From Brachynemurus nebulosus (lineage: Eukaryota; Arthropoda; Insecta; Neuroptera; Myrmeleontidae): DNA of 64,000 nucleotides. This document shows positions 10,183-21,225 of this stretch, piece by piece. Made by a program: the position numbers and the translations under genes. Position 1 is the stretch's first letter. The number at the start of each line of letters is the position of its first letter. Location of the stretch: the NCBI GenBank assembly GCA_035578155.1, contig JAPWDM010000015.1:5868709-5932708 (forward strand). The letters run 5' to 3'. Under the pieces are notes generated by a model. The model ran no database searches and was not told where the DNA came from. It saw only the letters and a program-made list of their open reading frames with translations.

Positions 10183-10188
10183 AATAAA
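10183..10188 (+). terminator. Poly(A) signal AATAAA
   Basis: Twelve bases after the stop codon at 10171, in the right position to end the transcript of the small protein gene. Confidence 0.5.
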
Positions 10189-10398
10189 TGACATCTGAAA
10201 ATTTATATATTTCTTTTTATTTATGTATACTTAACCCTTTCCCGACTAACTAAAACAAATATTTTTCTGAAAAATAGATATTTATTTACAACAAGAAAAA
10301 CAAGTATCTACATTTTATTACAAGTGTTTTATACAAGAAATAACATTTTGTAAAGCACAGTATGTTTTCCTGATGAGTGTCAATTTGGGGGTAGGTTG

Positions 10399-11081
10399 TT
10401 ATAGGTTCGTATTTGTTGTCGTTGGTATAAGCTGTTGGAAATGATGGCGTATTTTTTCTTCTCCTGTCAATAAGTTAGCACGTAGGAATGATCCACTCCT
10501 AGCACTTGATTCATTACTGATCTTTGGCATACAACCCAATGTTCTTAGAAAAATTCTATTTTCTAACGTTAATTGCGGTTGATCTATTTCCAGCTGTGGT
10601 AGATACGTCTCCATACGTGATTGATTCATTTTCGGATATAGTTGGTTTCTTTCCAATTCAGCGATAGGTTGAAAATTACTCGATGCCGTTGTATCGTTAA
10701 ATACTAACATGTTTGTCAAATATAATTTAGCACGATCAAATGATGTTTCCACACCGTCAGCGTTCTTTCAACTAACATCTCACTGTTTTCATTCAAGTAT
10801 TTAATATCGTCTATAAGGTTTTAAATACAGGCCACGACCACTGGCTGATGAAATCTTGTCATTAGTTCCTCGTTTCAGGGATACTAAGAATTTGACGGTC
10901 GATATAGCGTGTTGAAGCGGGTGCATCGGTGAATTTCCATTATCATTTCCACCACCACTATCACTGTCATAATCATCACCATCATCATCATCTTTTAGTA
11001 TGTATTTTCTTAACTTCGGGTCAATATCAATAATCTCATATTTTTCTAACCCACTGTTACATCACTGCCCAAATTTGACAT
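10399..11081 (-). pseudogene. Unknown acidic protein, frameshifted
   Basis: Reading from ATG 11081 on the minus strand, about three consecutive pieces in different frames give MSNLGSDV, then EIIDIDPKLRKYILKDDDD and MHPLQHAISTVKFLVSLKRG, then METSFDRAKLYLTNMLVFND to the stop at 10399. At least two single-base shifts separate them, near 11050 and 10750-10830. The Asp/Ser/Gly-rich run is followed by a helical segment. I recognise no domain. It is convergent with the small protein gene and lies downstream of the two zinc-finger genes, so it is likely part of the same virus-like cluster. Confidence 0.4.
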
Positions 11082-11089
11082 AACTATAA

Positions 11090-11590
11090 GCGTTTATTAC
11101 AAGTATATTTCTGTATACCGTAATTCGTATGAGCGGATAAGCGACAATAGATATAATAAATGTGAGTTCGAAATATTAAAGAAAATATCACGTTACCTTA
11201 ATTTTTATTAGTGGAGTCTGCCAATATTCAAAAGCGATCAAGCACATTGAAGTTAAAGCGATGCACACAATTATTTAAAAGTTTAACGTTAGTTTAGTTT
11301 AGTTTCCTTAGCGATTAAATGTATATTATGTTTAATGTTAGTTTTAAGCGTCTATTTAAAGCGGTTTGACATGCATAAAGCGGTTATTTTGGCGGTTAAG
11401 CGGTTTCACAAATAATTTACTGTATAAAGCGTTTTACACAATTTAATTTAACAACGGTCGCGTACGACACAAGATTCACAATAAAGCGTATTAAACAAAG
11501 CGACTACAATAGTACACTGGCGAATTGACATGAATAAATGCACTATTGTTGACAATTAAGCGGTTTGACATAAGCGTTTTTTGCATAATA
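11090..11590. repeat. Non-coding stretch dense in AAGCG motifs
   Basis: The pentamer AAGCG or AGCGG recurs about fifteen times in 500 bp (for example AAAGCGGTTTGACAT, AAAGCGGTTATTTTGGCGG, TTAAGCGGTTTGACATA) without a fixed period. GCGGTTTGACAT appears twice. There is no coding frame. It lies between the acidic pseudogene and the zinc-finger genes. Confidence 0.4.
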
Positions 11591-11779
11591 CGTAAGCGTA
11601 GTTCAATACATTGTCTATCCAAATTGACTGATGGCACACTACTGCTGCTGAACGCGTAGCGGAAGGGGTTTTGAGTGGGGCGGTTATGCTCGAAAATTCT
11701 AAATAATATTTATGATCACATTTATGTATTGTCGATTGCATGAAAATGTTAAAGTGCACACACATAATTAATGAAGTCC

Positions 11780-12712
11780 TTAACACCCACTAATTATTGA
11801 TACTATGCTGCGCCCAATATCATGCTCCTTTAATTTATCAGGTTTCTTCGTTAATTCGTCTCGATGTTTATTATTATTGTGGGGATAATATGCAGAGCTT
11901 ATTTCCATTAAACTGCGTATAATTTCAAACATTTCTTTTCCAACTCGTGTTGTGGTCATTAAATTTCTTAACGCATACATCGAAAGATTTGGGTCGTACA
12001 AGTATTCTTCTTCTTCATCATCATCATTATCATATTCTGAATAATCATTATGAGGGGTAGTGTTTTCAACTGCTGTCGTTGTTGAATTATCATATTTGAG
12101 ACGTTTAAGGGGATTTTTATCTTCTTGTTCTTCCCCCTCACCGTCCTTTATGGATGTATTCTGAAGCTCTTTGATCATTAGTATATCTAGAGCAGTTTGT
12201 AAAAGTCCGGTCATTTTCGGGCTAAAACTTGTTTCTTTGTAATCGTCAGACGTTGGAAAATCTTTTTGTTCGTTAGACCTATCATTTACAAATTTCAACA
12301 TATTATTTGCGTTTTTTAAAGAATTAAATTTGGTTTTGATTGCTTCTGCTGCAGCTATCATACTTTTGTCAAAAGGAGTCAAAGTTCTTTTAGATCGATC
12401 GATATCATCATCTTCGTGTTTATTCTGAAACATCGACGACATATCTTCTTTTGTATTCTTTCTTTCGGAGTTGTAGTCATTTTCACTCTCTTCATAATTA
12501 GTTTTTGACGATTCCTCTTGTTCTAAATATCTCCTGTTTTCAGTGTCGTCTATGTAAGCGTAATTGTCTGTCAGCTGGTCAGTAATATTATTGTTTACAC
12601 CACCATTTGTTGAAAATTCTCGCATATTTGAAAGTGTATGTACCGTTCTGACGTGACGTAACAGAGAATCCTTCCGCTTGAACCTTTTACCACATTTTTC
12701 GCAACTAATCAT
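11780..12712 (-). CDS. C2H2 zinc-finger protein, 311 aa
   Basis: ATG 12712 (MISCEKCGKRF) opens directly onto one C2H2 finger (C-x2-C-x12-H-x4-H, with KRFKRKDSLLRH). The frame extends further upstream without a good ATG. A long acidic, low-complexity region follows, then a helical patch (SPKMTGLLQTALDILMIKEL), a basic KRLKYD, a run of Asp/Glu (DDDEEEEYLYD) and a conserved-looking C-terminus (YALRNLMTTTRVGKEMFEII). A single N-terminal finger with an acidic body suggests a DNA-binding regulator, not a host polydactyl factor. Its neighbour at 12914 has the same finger type. Family unknown. Confidence 0.6.
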   Translation of the reverse strand: MISCEKCGKRFKRKDSLLRHVRTVHTLSNMREFSTNGGVNNNITDQLTDNYAYIDDTENRRYLEQEESSKTNYEESENDYNSERKNTKEDMSSMFQNKHEDDDIDRSKRTLTPFDKSMIAAAEAIKTKFNSLKNANNMLKFVNDRSNEQKDFPTSDDYKETSFSPKMTGLLQTALDILMIKELQNTSIKDGEGEEQEDKNPLKRLKYDNSTTTAVENTTPHNDYSEYDNDDDEEEEYLYDPNLSMYALRNLMTTTRVGKEMFEIIRSLMEISSAYYPHNNNKHRDELTKKPDKLKEHDIGRSIVSIISGC

Positions 12713-12913
12713 TTTGGCAGAGCTGAATAGTTCGGCTGGTGTCGTAAGACTAAGCAGTTTGTATATCAGCAAGGTTTTACATAGACTAACACACTATCAC
12801 CCCGTCGCCACCGCCACCGCCACCACCCCAGCAAACATAACTGTTTTAGATATTATTTACGAATTTATTCCACACTGATGTATTTGTTTCCACTAGTGTA
12901 TCTATTTTTGGGT

Positions 12914-13291
12914 CTATCTCCGTCGTTGTGTTTCCATTTGTTTTGGATCCGTTGTTGAGTTCGCTTTCATTGTTGTGGCTGTTGCTTCAGGAATTTCACA
13001 ATATAACAAAAGTAATTTCCCACATAAAACAATTGGTTTTATTTTATTCAAAAGTTTTTCATTCAGTTCTATTATTTTACTTCCGTGTTGGCTCTCTATT
13101 ACTAGTTGTTTTTTATTGTTGTAGTGTACGGTTTTTCTATGGCGTTCTAAGTTATCTTGCGTATTAAATACCCGCTCACACGAAGCACATTTCAAAACCT
13201 TTAGTTCGTGCATGCTTCTATTATGCCGTAATAAGCTGGGCTTAGCAGTAAATCTAATACCACAAATGTCGCACAAGAACATTTTTTTCAT
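12914..13291 (-). CDS. C2H2 zinc-finger protein, 125 aa
   Basis: ATG 13291. Two fingers sit back to back at residues 6-29 and 34-57: CDICGIRFTAKPSLLRH and CASCERVFNTQDNLERH, each with the second His spaced as usual. The remaining 65 residues are not recognisable and end in QMETQRRR. It lies 200 bp upstream of the 311-aa zinc-finger gene on the same strand. The two could be exons of one transcript, but I see no convincing donor. The finger LLRH...H spacing is the same as in the neighbour. Confidence 0.6.
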   Translation of the reverse strand: MKKMFLCDICGIRFTAKPSLLRHNRSMHELKVLKCASCERVFNTQDNLERHRKTVHYNNKKQLVIESQHGSKIIELNEKLLNKIKPIVLCGKLLLLYCEIPEATATTMKANSTTDPKQMETQRRR

Positions 13292-14148
13292 ATTAATGAT
13301 TTTTTGTAAAACAATGTATTTACTTTACCGAATTTAAAGAATAACTATAGCAATGCTGTCCTCTATATTTCCTTTTATACCATTAATTAACGCGTAATAA
13401 GTGGTGGTGGAGTTGGTGTAAGAGCGATACCTAACTAGGTAAAATCAATCTAGGGACTCATCAATCATTCTTGTTGAGCGGCCTTTTTTTTTTAATTTCT
13501 TATCCTTAAATTACATATCTATAAATGTTTAAAAAGAATTCATGGTCAAGTTTACAAACATTTTATTAGTAGACATACATATGTGTGTTTATAAACGGAA
13601 ATTCAAGGACGTCTAATGTTTTTATCATAACTATTACAATATTTCTTATCACTAAATATAAAATAGTTGTGGTTTACTTACATACATATATACAAAAGCT
13701 TTAGTCACTAATTAACAAAACTAAAAATTGTTTATTTTGTAATGTCCTAATAGGAAATTTATTATTAGGTAGTATAAAGCGTTTATCATCAGCACTGTTC
13801 GATAACGCGGCTTTATTAATCAGATGATGTTTTAAACTACGAAACACACTCATTTGTTTAACGTACGTATATACACATTTAAATACTATTTATTTACAAT
13901 AAATATCCGGAAGTTCACAAACGCAATGCATTCTTATCAACATAATATGTATTTTTGGTGTTTTTTTATTTACACAGTGTAGTGTGATTATGAAATAATC
14001 ACACACAATGAAATTGCATATTGAACATTGTGTAATTGGAACATGCTATATGCGTTTTAATTCCTCTGCGATCTTATTCACGTTTGAATACAATTTTTTT
14101 TTTGTTGGTATCTGTAAATTGACAGTTGTTTACGCGGTAAAATTTTGC
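13292..14148. other. AT-rich interval, one perfect hairpin
   Basis: No gene. It contains the 10-bp-arm hairpin listed separately at 13982-14004. Confidence 0.5.
13982..14004. repeat. Perfect hairpin, 10-bp arms, GAA loop
   Basis: GTGTGATTAT, loop GAA, ATAATCACAC. Related hairpins built on GTGATTAC/GTAATCAC with 3-base loops occur at the outer ends of the long modules (16477-16495 and 41740-41758). Confidence 0.6.
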
Positions 14149-14230
14149 TATAAAAGGCTGGAGTGACCATGCGTTCATTCTTTTTGAGATTTAACAATTA
14201 ATTGGTTCAGTTCAATTTCTGTACAGGTAA
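14149..14230 (+). promoter_or_regulatory. TATA box and spliced leader, gene unknown
   Basis: TATAAAA at 14149-14155 in a GC-richer patch, a TTCATTC start-like site about 25 bases on, an insect initiator-type TCAGT at 14207 and a donor ACAG|GTAATA at 14227. No coding exon follows that I can identify, so this may be the promoter of a lost or non-coding transcript. Confidence 0.35.
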
Positions 14231-15479
14231 TAATTTTTTTTTATTTTCTATTGTTGCTGCAAGTGCCTCGTGGTTCTGCAATTTTGTTCAAATGAACATT
14301 GTCGTTGCATACCTATGAAGAGCACTTTTATTTATCAATTAATTGCATATTTAAAATTGTAAATTTCTTGTACAGGTTTTTCCCTTTTATTCCTTTTTAT
14401 ATACTAATTCTGTTTAAAAGTTAACCTACTGCTTTGATTGATGATCCTATTTAAAACAAGAAGATTGGACACTGGTTTATACAAGTGAAAGGTTGTTTCT
14501 GGAACGAATTCACAATATTTGGACTGCCGTAAACCGTTTTGGCTGATTCGCTCTGCACTATCATTGGAATCGTGTTGCCCTGAAATTTATGGATGTACGC
14601 TTCTTTGCACTTTTGCTACGTTTTACACCGAATTATCGCCAGCAGTATTCGAGTTAAGTAATTGTAACCTACAACTTTGCCACGTGTAGTTAACTAGAAA
14701 AATTCTATTAGTGCTTGTTAAATCTTTCTTTTGTGATACCAATCAATACGTTAAATTCAGTGACTTTACAACTAACTTTCGCTTTTACTAACTGAATTTT
14801 CAGTGCAGTAGTAATTTGTTGCTTTCTTTTCAAATTAAAATGTACTAACGTAATCAAATTTTACTTTATACTTGTAACTTGGATGTATTTAGTTAATTAA
14901 TTTAGTTAATATTTTGAATTATTGACAGTAATCTTCCATTACATTTACCTTCTCTTATTTCTTATCTTTGTATGAAAGATTCCTGTCAAATTACCTACTT
15001 AGTAGCTTAACTAAAGTATACCTCCTATGTTAGTCGGTGAATAATCGTTATTTATCTGTGCCTATATTTTCTTCTCTCTCTTTTGGTATAACTTTTATTA
15101 CGTAAATTTACCTTAAGTTTATCGACTAACATATTAGGTGGCCCTTCGCTTATTTTTTTGTTGTTGTTAAAACCTTGCTTTATCTCGCTTTCTTTTAAAT
15201 TTTGAGCTTTGTATATCTTTTATGTAACATTGTCTGAAAATCATCTTCTACCGACCCTTGAGATAAAAAATTAAAATTTTATTTTTTTTTACAATTGTTC
15301 AAATTTAGCCGAGCATGTCATCTTGAATAAGAGAAAAACGTTCTCTTTATTCAGTAAATTGAAATTGTAAAAATTTACTAAACATTGTTAAATAAATTGT
15401 GTTAACTAAATTTTATATCTTTTATTTTCGAAATTTTCCTAATATTCTATTTCAGGTGAATAATTATTATTAATTACCT

Positions 15480-15482
<3 letters not shown>
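14231..15482. other. AT-rich interval, no gene
   Basis: No open frame of note and no repeat recognised. A second GTACAGG that could act as a splice site is near 14372, but no exon can be supported. Confidence 0.5.

Positions 15483-15574
<92 letters not shown>
15483..15574. repeat. (TA)n microsatellite
   Basis: About 46 uninterrupted TA dinucleotides at the outer edge of the first module copy. Confidence 0.95.
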
Positions 15575-15576
<2 letters not shown>

Positions 15577-15589
15577 CGATATATTAAAT

Positions 15590-16400
15590 CAATCCAGTAC
15601 GTATCAAATTAAACTTAAATATTTTTTGTGGTGACACCTATCACAAAATTTCGCAAGTACGAGTCATGGATACATAATCTGCCTATATATATTTGGTTTG
15701 CATCTTTGCTAATTCCTCTATAACAGTAGCTTGTTTAATTTCAAAATTAAATGATAATTATGTAATAATTGAAAAACATATTTTGATAAGAAATAAAGGG
15801 TTTGAATAAAAGTGGGAGTCGCCAACTCACTCTCTCATTGGTAGACCACGGAAGGAACTAGTTGGTAATCCATCGTTAAAAATAAAATTTTAATAGTGTT
15901 ACTTCAAAAATGCTTTTGATGCCGATATTGGATTTTTATTCAAACCGGAATTTTTAAGATAAGTATTTAAGTTAAAAAAAAAAAATTTAGAAAAATGATT
16001 TAGCTATTTCTACGGGAAAATTTTTAGTCATGATTTAACGTATTTAGTATTAATTAGAATTTATTAATGTAGATTAAGTGTTTTGCTTTTATTAAATTAC
16101 ACCGTTCTGGTACCAATATTTTCATCATTGACTCAGTCTGGAAAACTGATCAAGGGAAAATTAAAATAAAAACTGGCCAGCGGTTAAAATATTTACTATA
16201 TTAGATCTAAAATAATTGTATTTTATTAGTTTACTTTATAGTCCAAAATTGATGCTAAAAATTTTCCTAATAATAATAATAATAATTTATGATACGAAGT
16301 AGGTTAAATTTATCAAAGTTGTTACGTAATGTTATTTTAATTTCCGGTTCAATAAGTAGGTAATAGAAATTTTCACCACATGTAAGTTATCATTAAATAT
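15590..16400 (+). repeat. Terminal module, partial outer copy A0
   Basis: Diverged direct repeat of the outer part of copy A. Landmarks are TTTGGTTTGCATCTTTGCTA, GGTAGACCACGGA, a TCATTGACTCAGTCTGGAAA-type block and AAGTAGGTTAAATTTAT, in the same order as in copy A at 16675-17690. No coding frame. Confidence 0.6.
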
Positions 16401-16476
16401 TATAGCCATCTTAACCAATACAGTATTCTATTTTTAGTTTAATATACGGTATTTTCTTTGTAGTTTCCTCTGTACC

Positions 16477-16495
16477 GTGATTACCAAGTAATCAC
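16477..16495. repeat. Hairpin at outer end of copy A
   Basis: GTGATTAC, loop CAA, GTAATCAC: eight perfect pairs. Confidence 0.7.
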
Positions 16496-17276
16496 AATAC
16501 ACACATATAATACGATACCTAAGAGGTATTTATTCAATAAATAAATTTCTTTATTTAATTTTAAACTCATAATGCAAAAGCATATTAAATAAAATTTAAG
16601 TATATTTCTTCTTTATGCTGACATCTATCATTATTCTTCACAAGTACAATGATAGTGTCCTATAGTACAATTTTTTGGTTTGCATCTTTGCTAAATGTCT
16701 TGTAACGGTTGTTGTCAGAATTTTCAAATGATAGTAATTATATAACAATAAAAACATGTTTGCAAAATGGGTTTTGAATAAAAATTAAAAAACACCTTTT
16801 TACTATCTTATCAATCGACCACGGAGCCGAGCACACGTGCTCTCTTATCAATCGACCACCGGGTCGAGCTGACGCTAATTTCTTATCAGTGGACCATGGA
16901 AGTTTTACAGTACATAACGCATTATTAAAATTAACGAAAATAGAAAATTCAAAAAAATAAGTGTTTGGTTCAATATGCATTTGGTTCACGAGTGTGTAAA
17001 AAAAAAATTTTATTCAAACTCTAATTTCAAGATAAGTATTTTGTGATAATGTAATGTAGAATAATTATAATTGTTTAATAATTTCATTGGAAAATCTTAG
17101 CAGTCCTACTGATTATATAAGTATTTAAATTTAAATTTATTTCAATGTAGGTTAAGCATAGTATTTTTTATTGCACGTTCAGGGTCCAATTTCGTTTCAT
17201 CATTTCGACATAGTGTTTGAAAACTTGTCGGGGGAAACTAAATAAAATTGGCCCACGGTTAAAATACTTAATATTT

Positions 17277-17410
17277 ATTTATACTATGGTTGCAGATCGT
17301 CCATCGCGACATATTGTGTAAACCCATAGTGCTGTAGGTTATAATTTATTTATACTATGGTTGCAAACCGTCCATCGCGACATATTGTGTAAACCCATAG
17401 TGCTGTAAAT
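17277..17410 (+). repeat. Two 71-bp tandem units in copy A
   Basis: ATACTATGGTTGCA, a CCATCGCGACATATTGTG core and CCCATAGTGCTGTA occur twice, 71 bp apart, nearly identical. Each unit is partly self-complementary (ACTATGG and CCATAGT). Confidence 0.8.
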
Positions 17411-19027
17411 TTAGGATTATATAAATATTTAAATTTAAATTTATTTCAATCTAGGTTAAATGTAAAATTTATTTATTACGCGTGCAGGGTCCAATTTCGA
17501 TTCATCGTTTGTCTAAGTGTTTTAAAGCTGGTCAGGGGAATCCAATAAAATTGGTCCGCTGTTAAATATTTGATAATTTAGGTATAAGATTAGTATATTT
17601 TATTAAATTTATTTCTAATTTATACGGATGCTAACATTTTCCAATAGATTTTTAGTGATACTAAGTAGGTTAAATTTATTAGTTTGTTACGTAATATTCA
17701 TTAAAAATTTATTTCGATAAACAGGAAACAAAATTCGTCACGTGTTGTTCAATCATTACAAAGTAATCGTCACAAACATATCATTACATTTCAGTTTACT
17801 ATATAGCATTTTTCGCTTAAATTAATTACAATATTTTAATTCACATTTTTTTCATTCAGTAAATTCATATAGCGCTTCAATTGTGTTTGGACCGGGCAAG
17901 CGCGATAGTCCGTAATTTCGGTTCCGGCCTATATGCCCTTTAACAATCCAACACGTTTTCCATATATATACGTTTAAGCAGATTATATTAAAAAAAGAAA
18001 ATTCTTTAGTTTTTAAATTTCCGTTTTCCCATTCTTTGTGGGGACGAAGAAGACCAATTCGAGTGAAAAGCCGTTAAGGACTCGAATAGTCTTGTGCGCC
18101 CAGAAGGGGAGCACCTTAAGTTACCAAAAAAAAAACAGTATATATAAAATTATAAAAAATCCAAAAAAAATTGAAAAAAAAAAAAAAAATATAAAAAAAA
18201 GGAAAATAAAAAAAAAACAATATTATATTCTTAGGGTTGTAAAGAAATTGTTAGTTCACTTACCAAAAATTTATTTCTGGTTAGAATAAAATAAAAAAAA
18301 AGGGAAAAATTTATTTATTCAAAATTAGCCATTAAGTCAAAATTAAATATTAAATAATTTCGAATTCTAGTATAAATTATAAATTTTCAAATTCGAATCT
18401 AGTCAAATACAATATAAAACATTTTAATCTAAAATTTGTGTAATTGTAAATTTTAGTTACAAACCTTTTGTATTTATAATTTTCCAAAAGTATTCTTCGT
18501 TAAGTATAGGTGAATGATTGTACACTGTTTTATTCCCTCGAATTGTTATTACGTCGAGCACAGTCTACAATCACACGCCTTAATTGAATTTAGTGTAAGT
18601 TAAAACCCTAATCTTTCTAATTTAAGTAAATACGTAAATGTACTTTACGATTTGTAAACAAAATTAATTTGTATACTTCGTACTTAATTTCTTTAATGAA
18701 ATAAATTGTACATTGTGGTCTGGAAAATTGATTTTATTATTCAACACCTCGTTTCAATAAAGTAGCGACAGAGGGCACCTTTGGTTGGGGAAAGATCCAC
18801 AGGCGAAATTCGACTTCCACTACAACTTAGCAAGCTCACTAACACCTTGAGCCGACTCTGTGAATACTTCCTTATTTTAAGTGCGCCCTCATAACATACA
18901 ACGATATCACCCGTCTGGTCAAAATCAATCAACCAAAATCAATATATCCAACAAATTAATTAATTAATATATATTAAATTACAATCATCATTTAATTTTT
19001 TTAATTTAAATTTTTTGTCGCTACACC

Positions 19028-19185
19028 TCTCAATGTTTTATTTCGTTAAATTTCCGTCCTGTAACATTTAACATAGCGCTTCGATTATGTTGGACCGGGT
19101 TAAGCGCGGTAGTCTGCAATCTCGATTTTAGCCTATGTACCCGTCTACTATCCAACACGTTTTCCATAAAATTTGTCTTCAATAG

Positions 19186-19243
<58 letters not shown>

Positions 19244-20248
19244 TCGTTAGATTTTTAAAATTTTCCGTTTCCCATTTTCGTGTGGGGGCGAAGGAGGTCT
19301 ACCCGAGTGAAAAGCCGCATAGGACTCGTGTAGCCTCGTGCACCCAACAGGGAGCACCTTATGTTTACCCAAAAAACAATATATTAAAATTTAAGAAAAA
19401 ACCCAAAAAGATCGAAAAATAAGATAAAGTAAAAAAAATTAATAATAAAAAAAATAGAATAGTAAAGTAATTATTAGGTGATTTAGCAAGTAGTTAAAAC
19501 GTACTCTGGTTTACTTAAAAATAATTTATTCTGATAAAAAGAAAATAACAATAAAATTAAATCAAAAAATTATATTAAATTGTAACGTAAATTTATATTT
19601 TTAGAAATTTAATTCTAGTCAAAATAATAAATAAAATTTGATCTAAAAGAAAAATTTTCTGTACAAACTATAATTTTCAGTTTACAAAATATTTTAGTAT
19701 TTGTAAGTTTTAATTTGTTACAAGTGGGCAAATGACTGCACACTGTTTTTTCTCGTGGTGATACTATATCGAGCTAAGTTTGCAATCACACGTCCTTTAC
19801 AAAATCTTAGTGTAAATAAACAAAACCGTTTCCAAATTTTAATCATATGTAAGTACCTTCATATGTAATACGATTTGTAAAGGATTTTCAATATTGTATG
19901 TGCAAACGTCATTACCTTTGCTAAATAAATTGTACATCTGTGGTGCGGAAAACCTTGTTTTTAATTACTTTATACCTAATATCAAGAAGTAGCGACCGAG
20001 GTCACATTTCTTTGGTTTGGGGGAAAGATCCACAGGCAAATTTCGACTTCCACTGCAACTTTACAAGCTCATTAACACCTCGAGCTGGCTCTGTGAAACT
20101 TTTTGATTTTAGTGCGCCCTCTACATTATATAAATATCAACGTCAACACAAATACTTTACATACAAATAAAAATACATATATATTATACGCCCTAACCCA
20201 ACCAAAATCAAAATTTAATTTTTAATTTTTTTTAAATTTTTTCGCTAC
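19028..20248 (+). repeat. Terminal module, truncated copy B
   Basis: Direct repeat of the inner 1.2 kb of copy A, joined to its inner edge. It has the ACATAGCGCTTCGATTATG, GGGCGAAGGAGGTC, AAAGATCCACAGGCAAATTT and TTTTTTCGCTACA landmarks. Its inner edge is only about 110 bp from the polymerase stop codon. A (TA)n tract interrupts it at 19187-19240. It is more diverged from A than C is. Confidence 0.65.
19187..19240. repeat. (TA)n microsatellite
   Basis: About 27 TA dinucleotides inside module copy B. Confidence 0.95.
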
Positions 20249-20254
20249 AACAGA

Positions 20255-20400
20255 TAATTTTATTCTGTTCTTCTTCTTTTCGTCTTTTTAACCTTAAGGG
20301 GGCGAGCTTTGGTTAAAATTCACAATTGTTATATTTAAAATAGTTTTTATTTACACACAATTTTATTCTGTTTTTCGTCTTTTAAACTCGTAAGGAACCG
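20255..20400 (-). repeat. Direct duplication of the polymerase 3' end
   Basis: AATTTTATTCTGTT...TTTTCGTCTTTT occurs near 20255 and again near 20359, about 104 bp apart. The second copy contains the polymerase stop codon and last residues, so the 3' end of the gene has been tandemly duplicated next to the module. Confidence 0.5.
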
Positions 20401-21224
20401 AGTCAAAATCGTGTATTCGTCGTTTATTAAATGTTATTTTAACAATTTGTCTTTCTGTTTTTGTTACAACGTTGTGTTCTTCGGTACGTCGAATGTTACG
20501 AGATGTTATTGTAACTGGTAGGGCGTCTTCAATGATCATCTTCTTGAGGGTAGTAAAATTCGCCAACTTTCCCGACTGATAGTTTATTTTTATTCCTTTA
20601 ATTTTACATGTGGGTGGTTTAATTTTCTTCTCCGTCGTCGAGTATACAGAGTACCCATACATTTTCGGACCTCCCGAAACAAACTCGGTGATGTAACTTC
20701 CCGGTCCATAGTCTGCTAGTTCGTCCGTCATATCGCCGAGGAAAGAGCCTGTAGGTACGTCATTTGTGGTCTCTCTTGAGATATAAATGACGCTGTCGGT
20801 ATCATAATAAAGAACTGTATCTTGTAACTTCTCCAGGTAACTATACAATTTGAGTCGGGCCTGGGTTGTTACATACGCGGCGATGACGCAATTTATCGTA
20901 GACAACAGATCAGCCGCTTCATCTTTGTGCTTCCAGTTGACGACGATTGTCTGTTCATTAACTTCCTGAATGAAGTTTACATCGACAGCGGGATTGGTGA
21001 GTAGGTCGTACAGGTCTTTTGGTTCGTGAATAATACTGATTTTCGGCTGGTTTTCTCGATGACCAAACTTGCCCCAGAAATTATTGAACATCAGTTTGGC
21101 CAACGATCGTAAGCCAGGGTTCTTCAAAATTTTTCCGAATTCCAACCGGACCCCTTCATTTTTGTAATATTCATTAATTTATACGTTCTTCCTCCGTGTT
21201 GCAGTTTGATGGCCAACCAGACGC
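20363..21224 (-). pseudogene. Protein-primed type-B DNA polymerase, C-terminal part
   Basis: This is the palm/thumb half of a viral-type family B DNA polymerase. On the minus strand the part next to the insertion reads ASGWPSNCNTEEERIN and hits a stop/frameshift at about 21175. It then continues as EYYKNEGVRLEF and NPGLRSLAKLMFNNFWGKFG (the motif B region, with the conserved Lys and Asn-Phe-Trp-Gly-Lys). The catalytic motif C, YYDTDSVIY, is at about 20790-20815, and KIKGIKI (KxKG type) near 20600. It stops at 20363. The frame is otherwise clean for 260 codons. The N-terminal half continues at 36546 on the same strand, beyond the inserted DNA. Closest families by knowledge are polintons, adintoviruses and bidnaviruses. 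Confidence 0.8.
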
Positions 21225-21225
21225 C
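21217..21225. repeat. Target-site duplication CCAGACGCC, left copy
   Basis: Identical 9 bp at 36546-36554. On the minus strand it encodes Ala-Ser-Gly in both polymerase halves, so it marks the point where the 15-kb insertion split the gene. Eight of the nine bases suffice for a P-element (or hAT) duplication. Confidence 0.7.

Larger units (their letters stand above)
16470..19026 (+). repeat. Terminal module, copy A
   Basis: A 2.5-kb non-coding module, present inverted at 39573-41765 (copy C). Shared landmarks, outer to inner, are CTGTACCGTGATTACC, TTTTTTGGTTTGCATCTTTG, TATAGCGCTTCAATTGTGTT, a GGGGACGAAGAAGACC block, GTGGAAGTCGAATTTCGCCT complement, and the inner edge TCGCTACA (complement of TGTAGCGA). 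It contains two or three degenerate internal repeats around CAGGGTCCAATTTCG. No long frame is conserved in all copies. Its position outside the polymerase gene, mirrored by copy C, makes it the best candidate for the long inverted terminal repeat of that element. Confidence 0.7.

Noticed and set aside
12678..13167. Plus-strand frames rich in Leu/Phe/Ser
   Set aside because: Antisense to the two zinc-finger genes, whose Cys/His patterns are clear.
18038..18289. Peptide GTKKTNSSEKPLRTRIVLC, also seen at 40493-40284
   Set aside because: Similar in two module copies, but it has no ATG start, runs into poly-Lys, and is broken in copy B; better explained by DNA conservation of the module.
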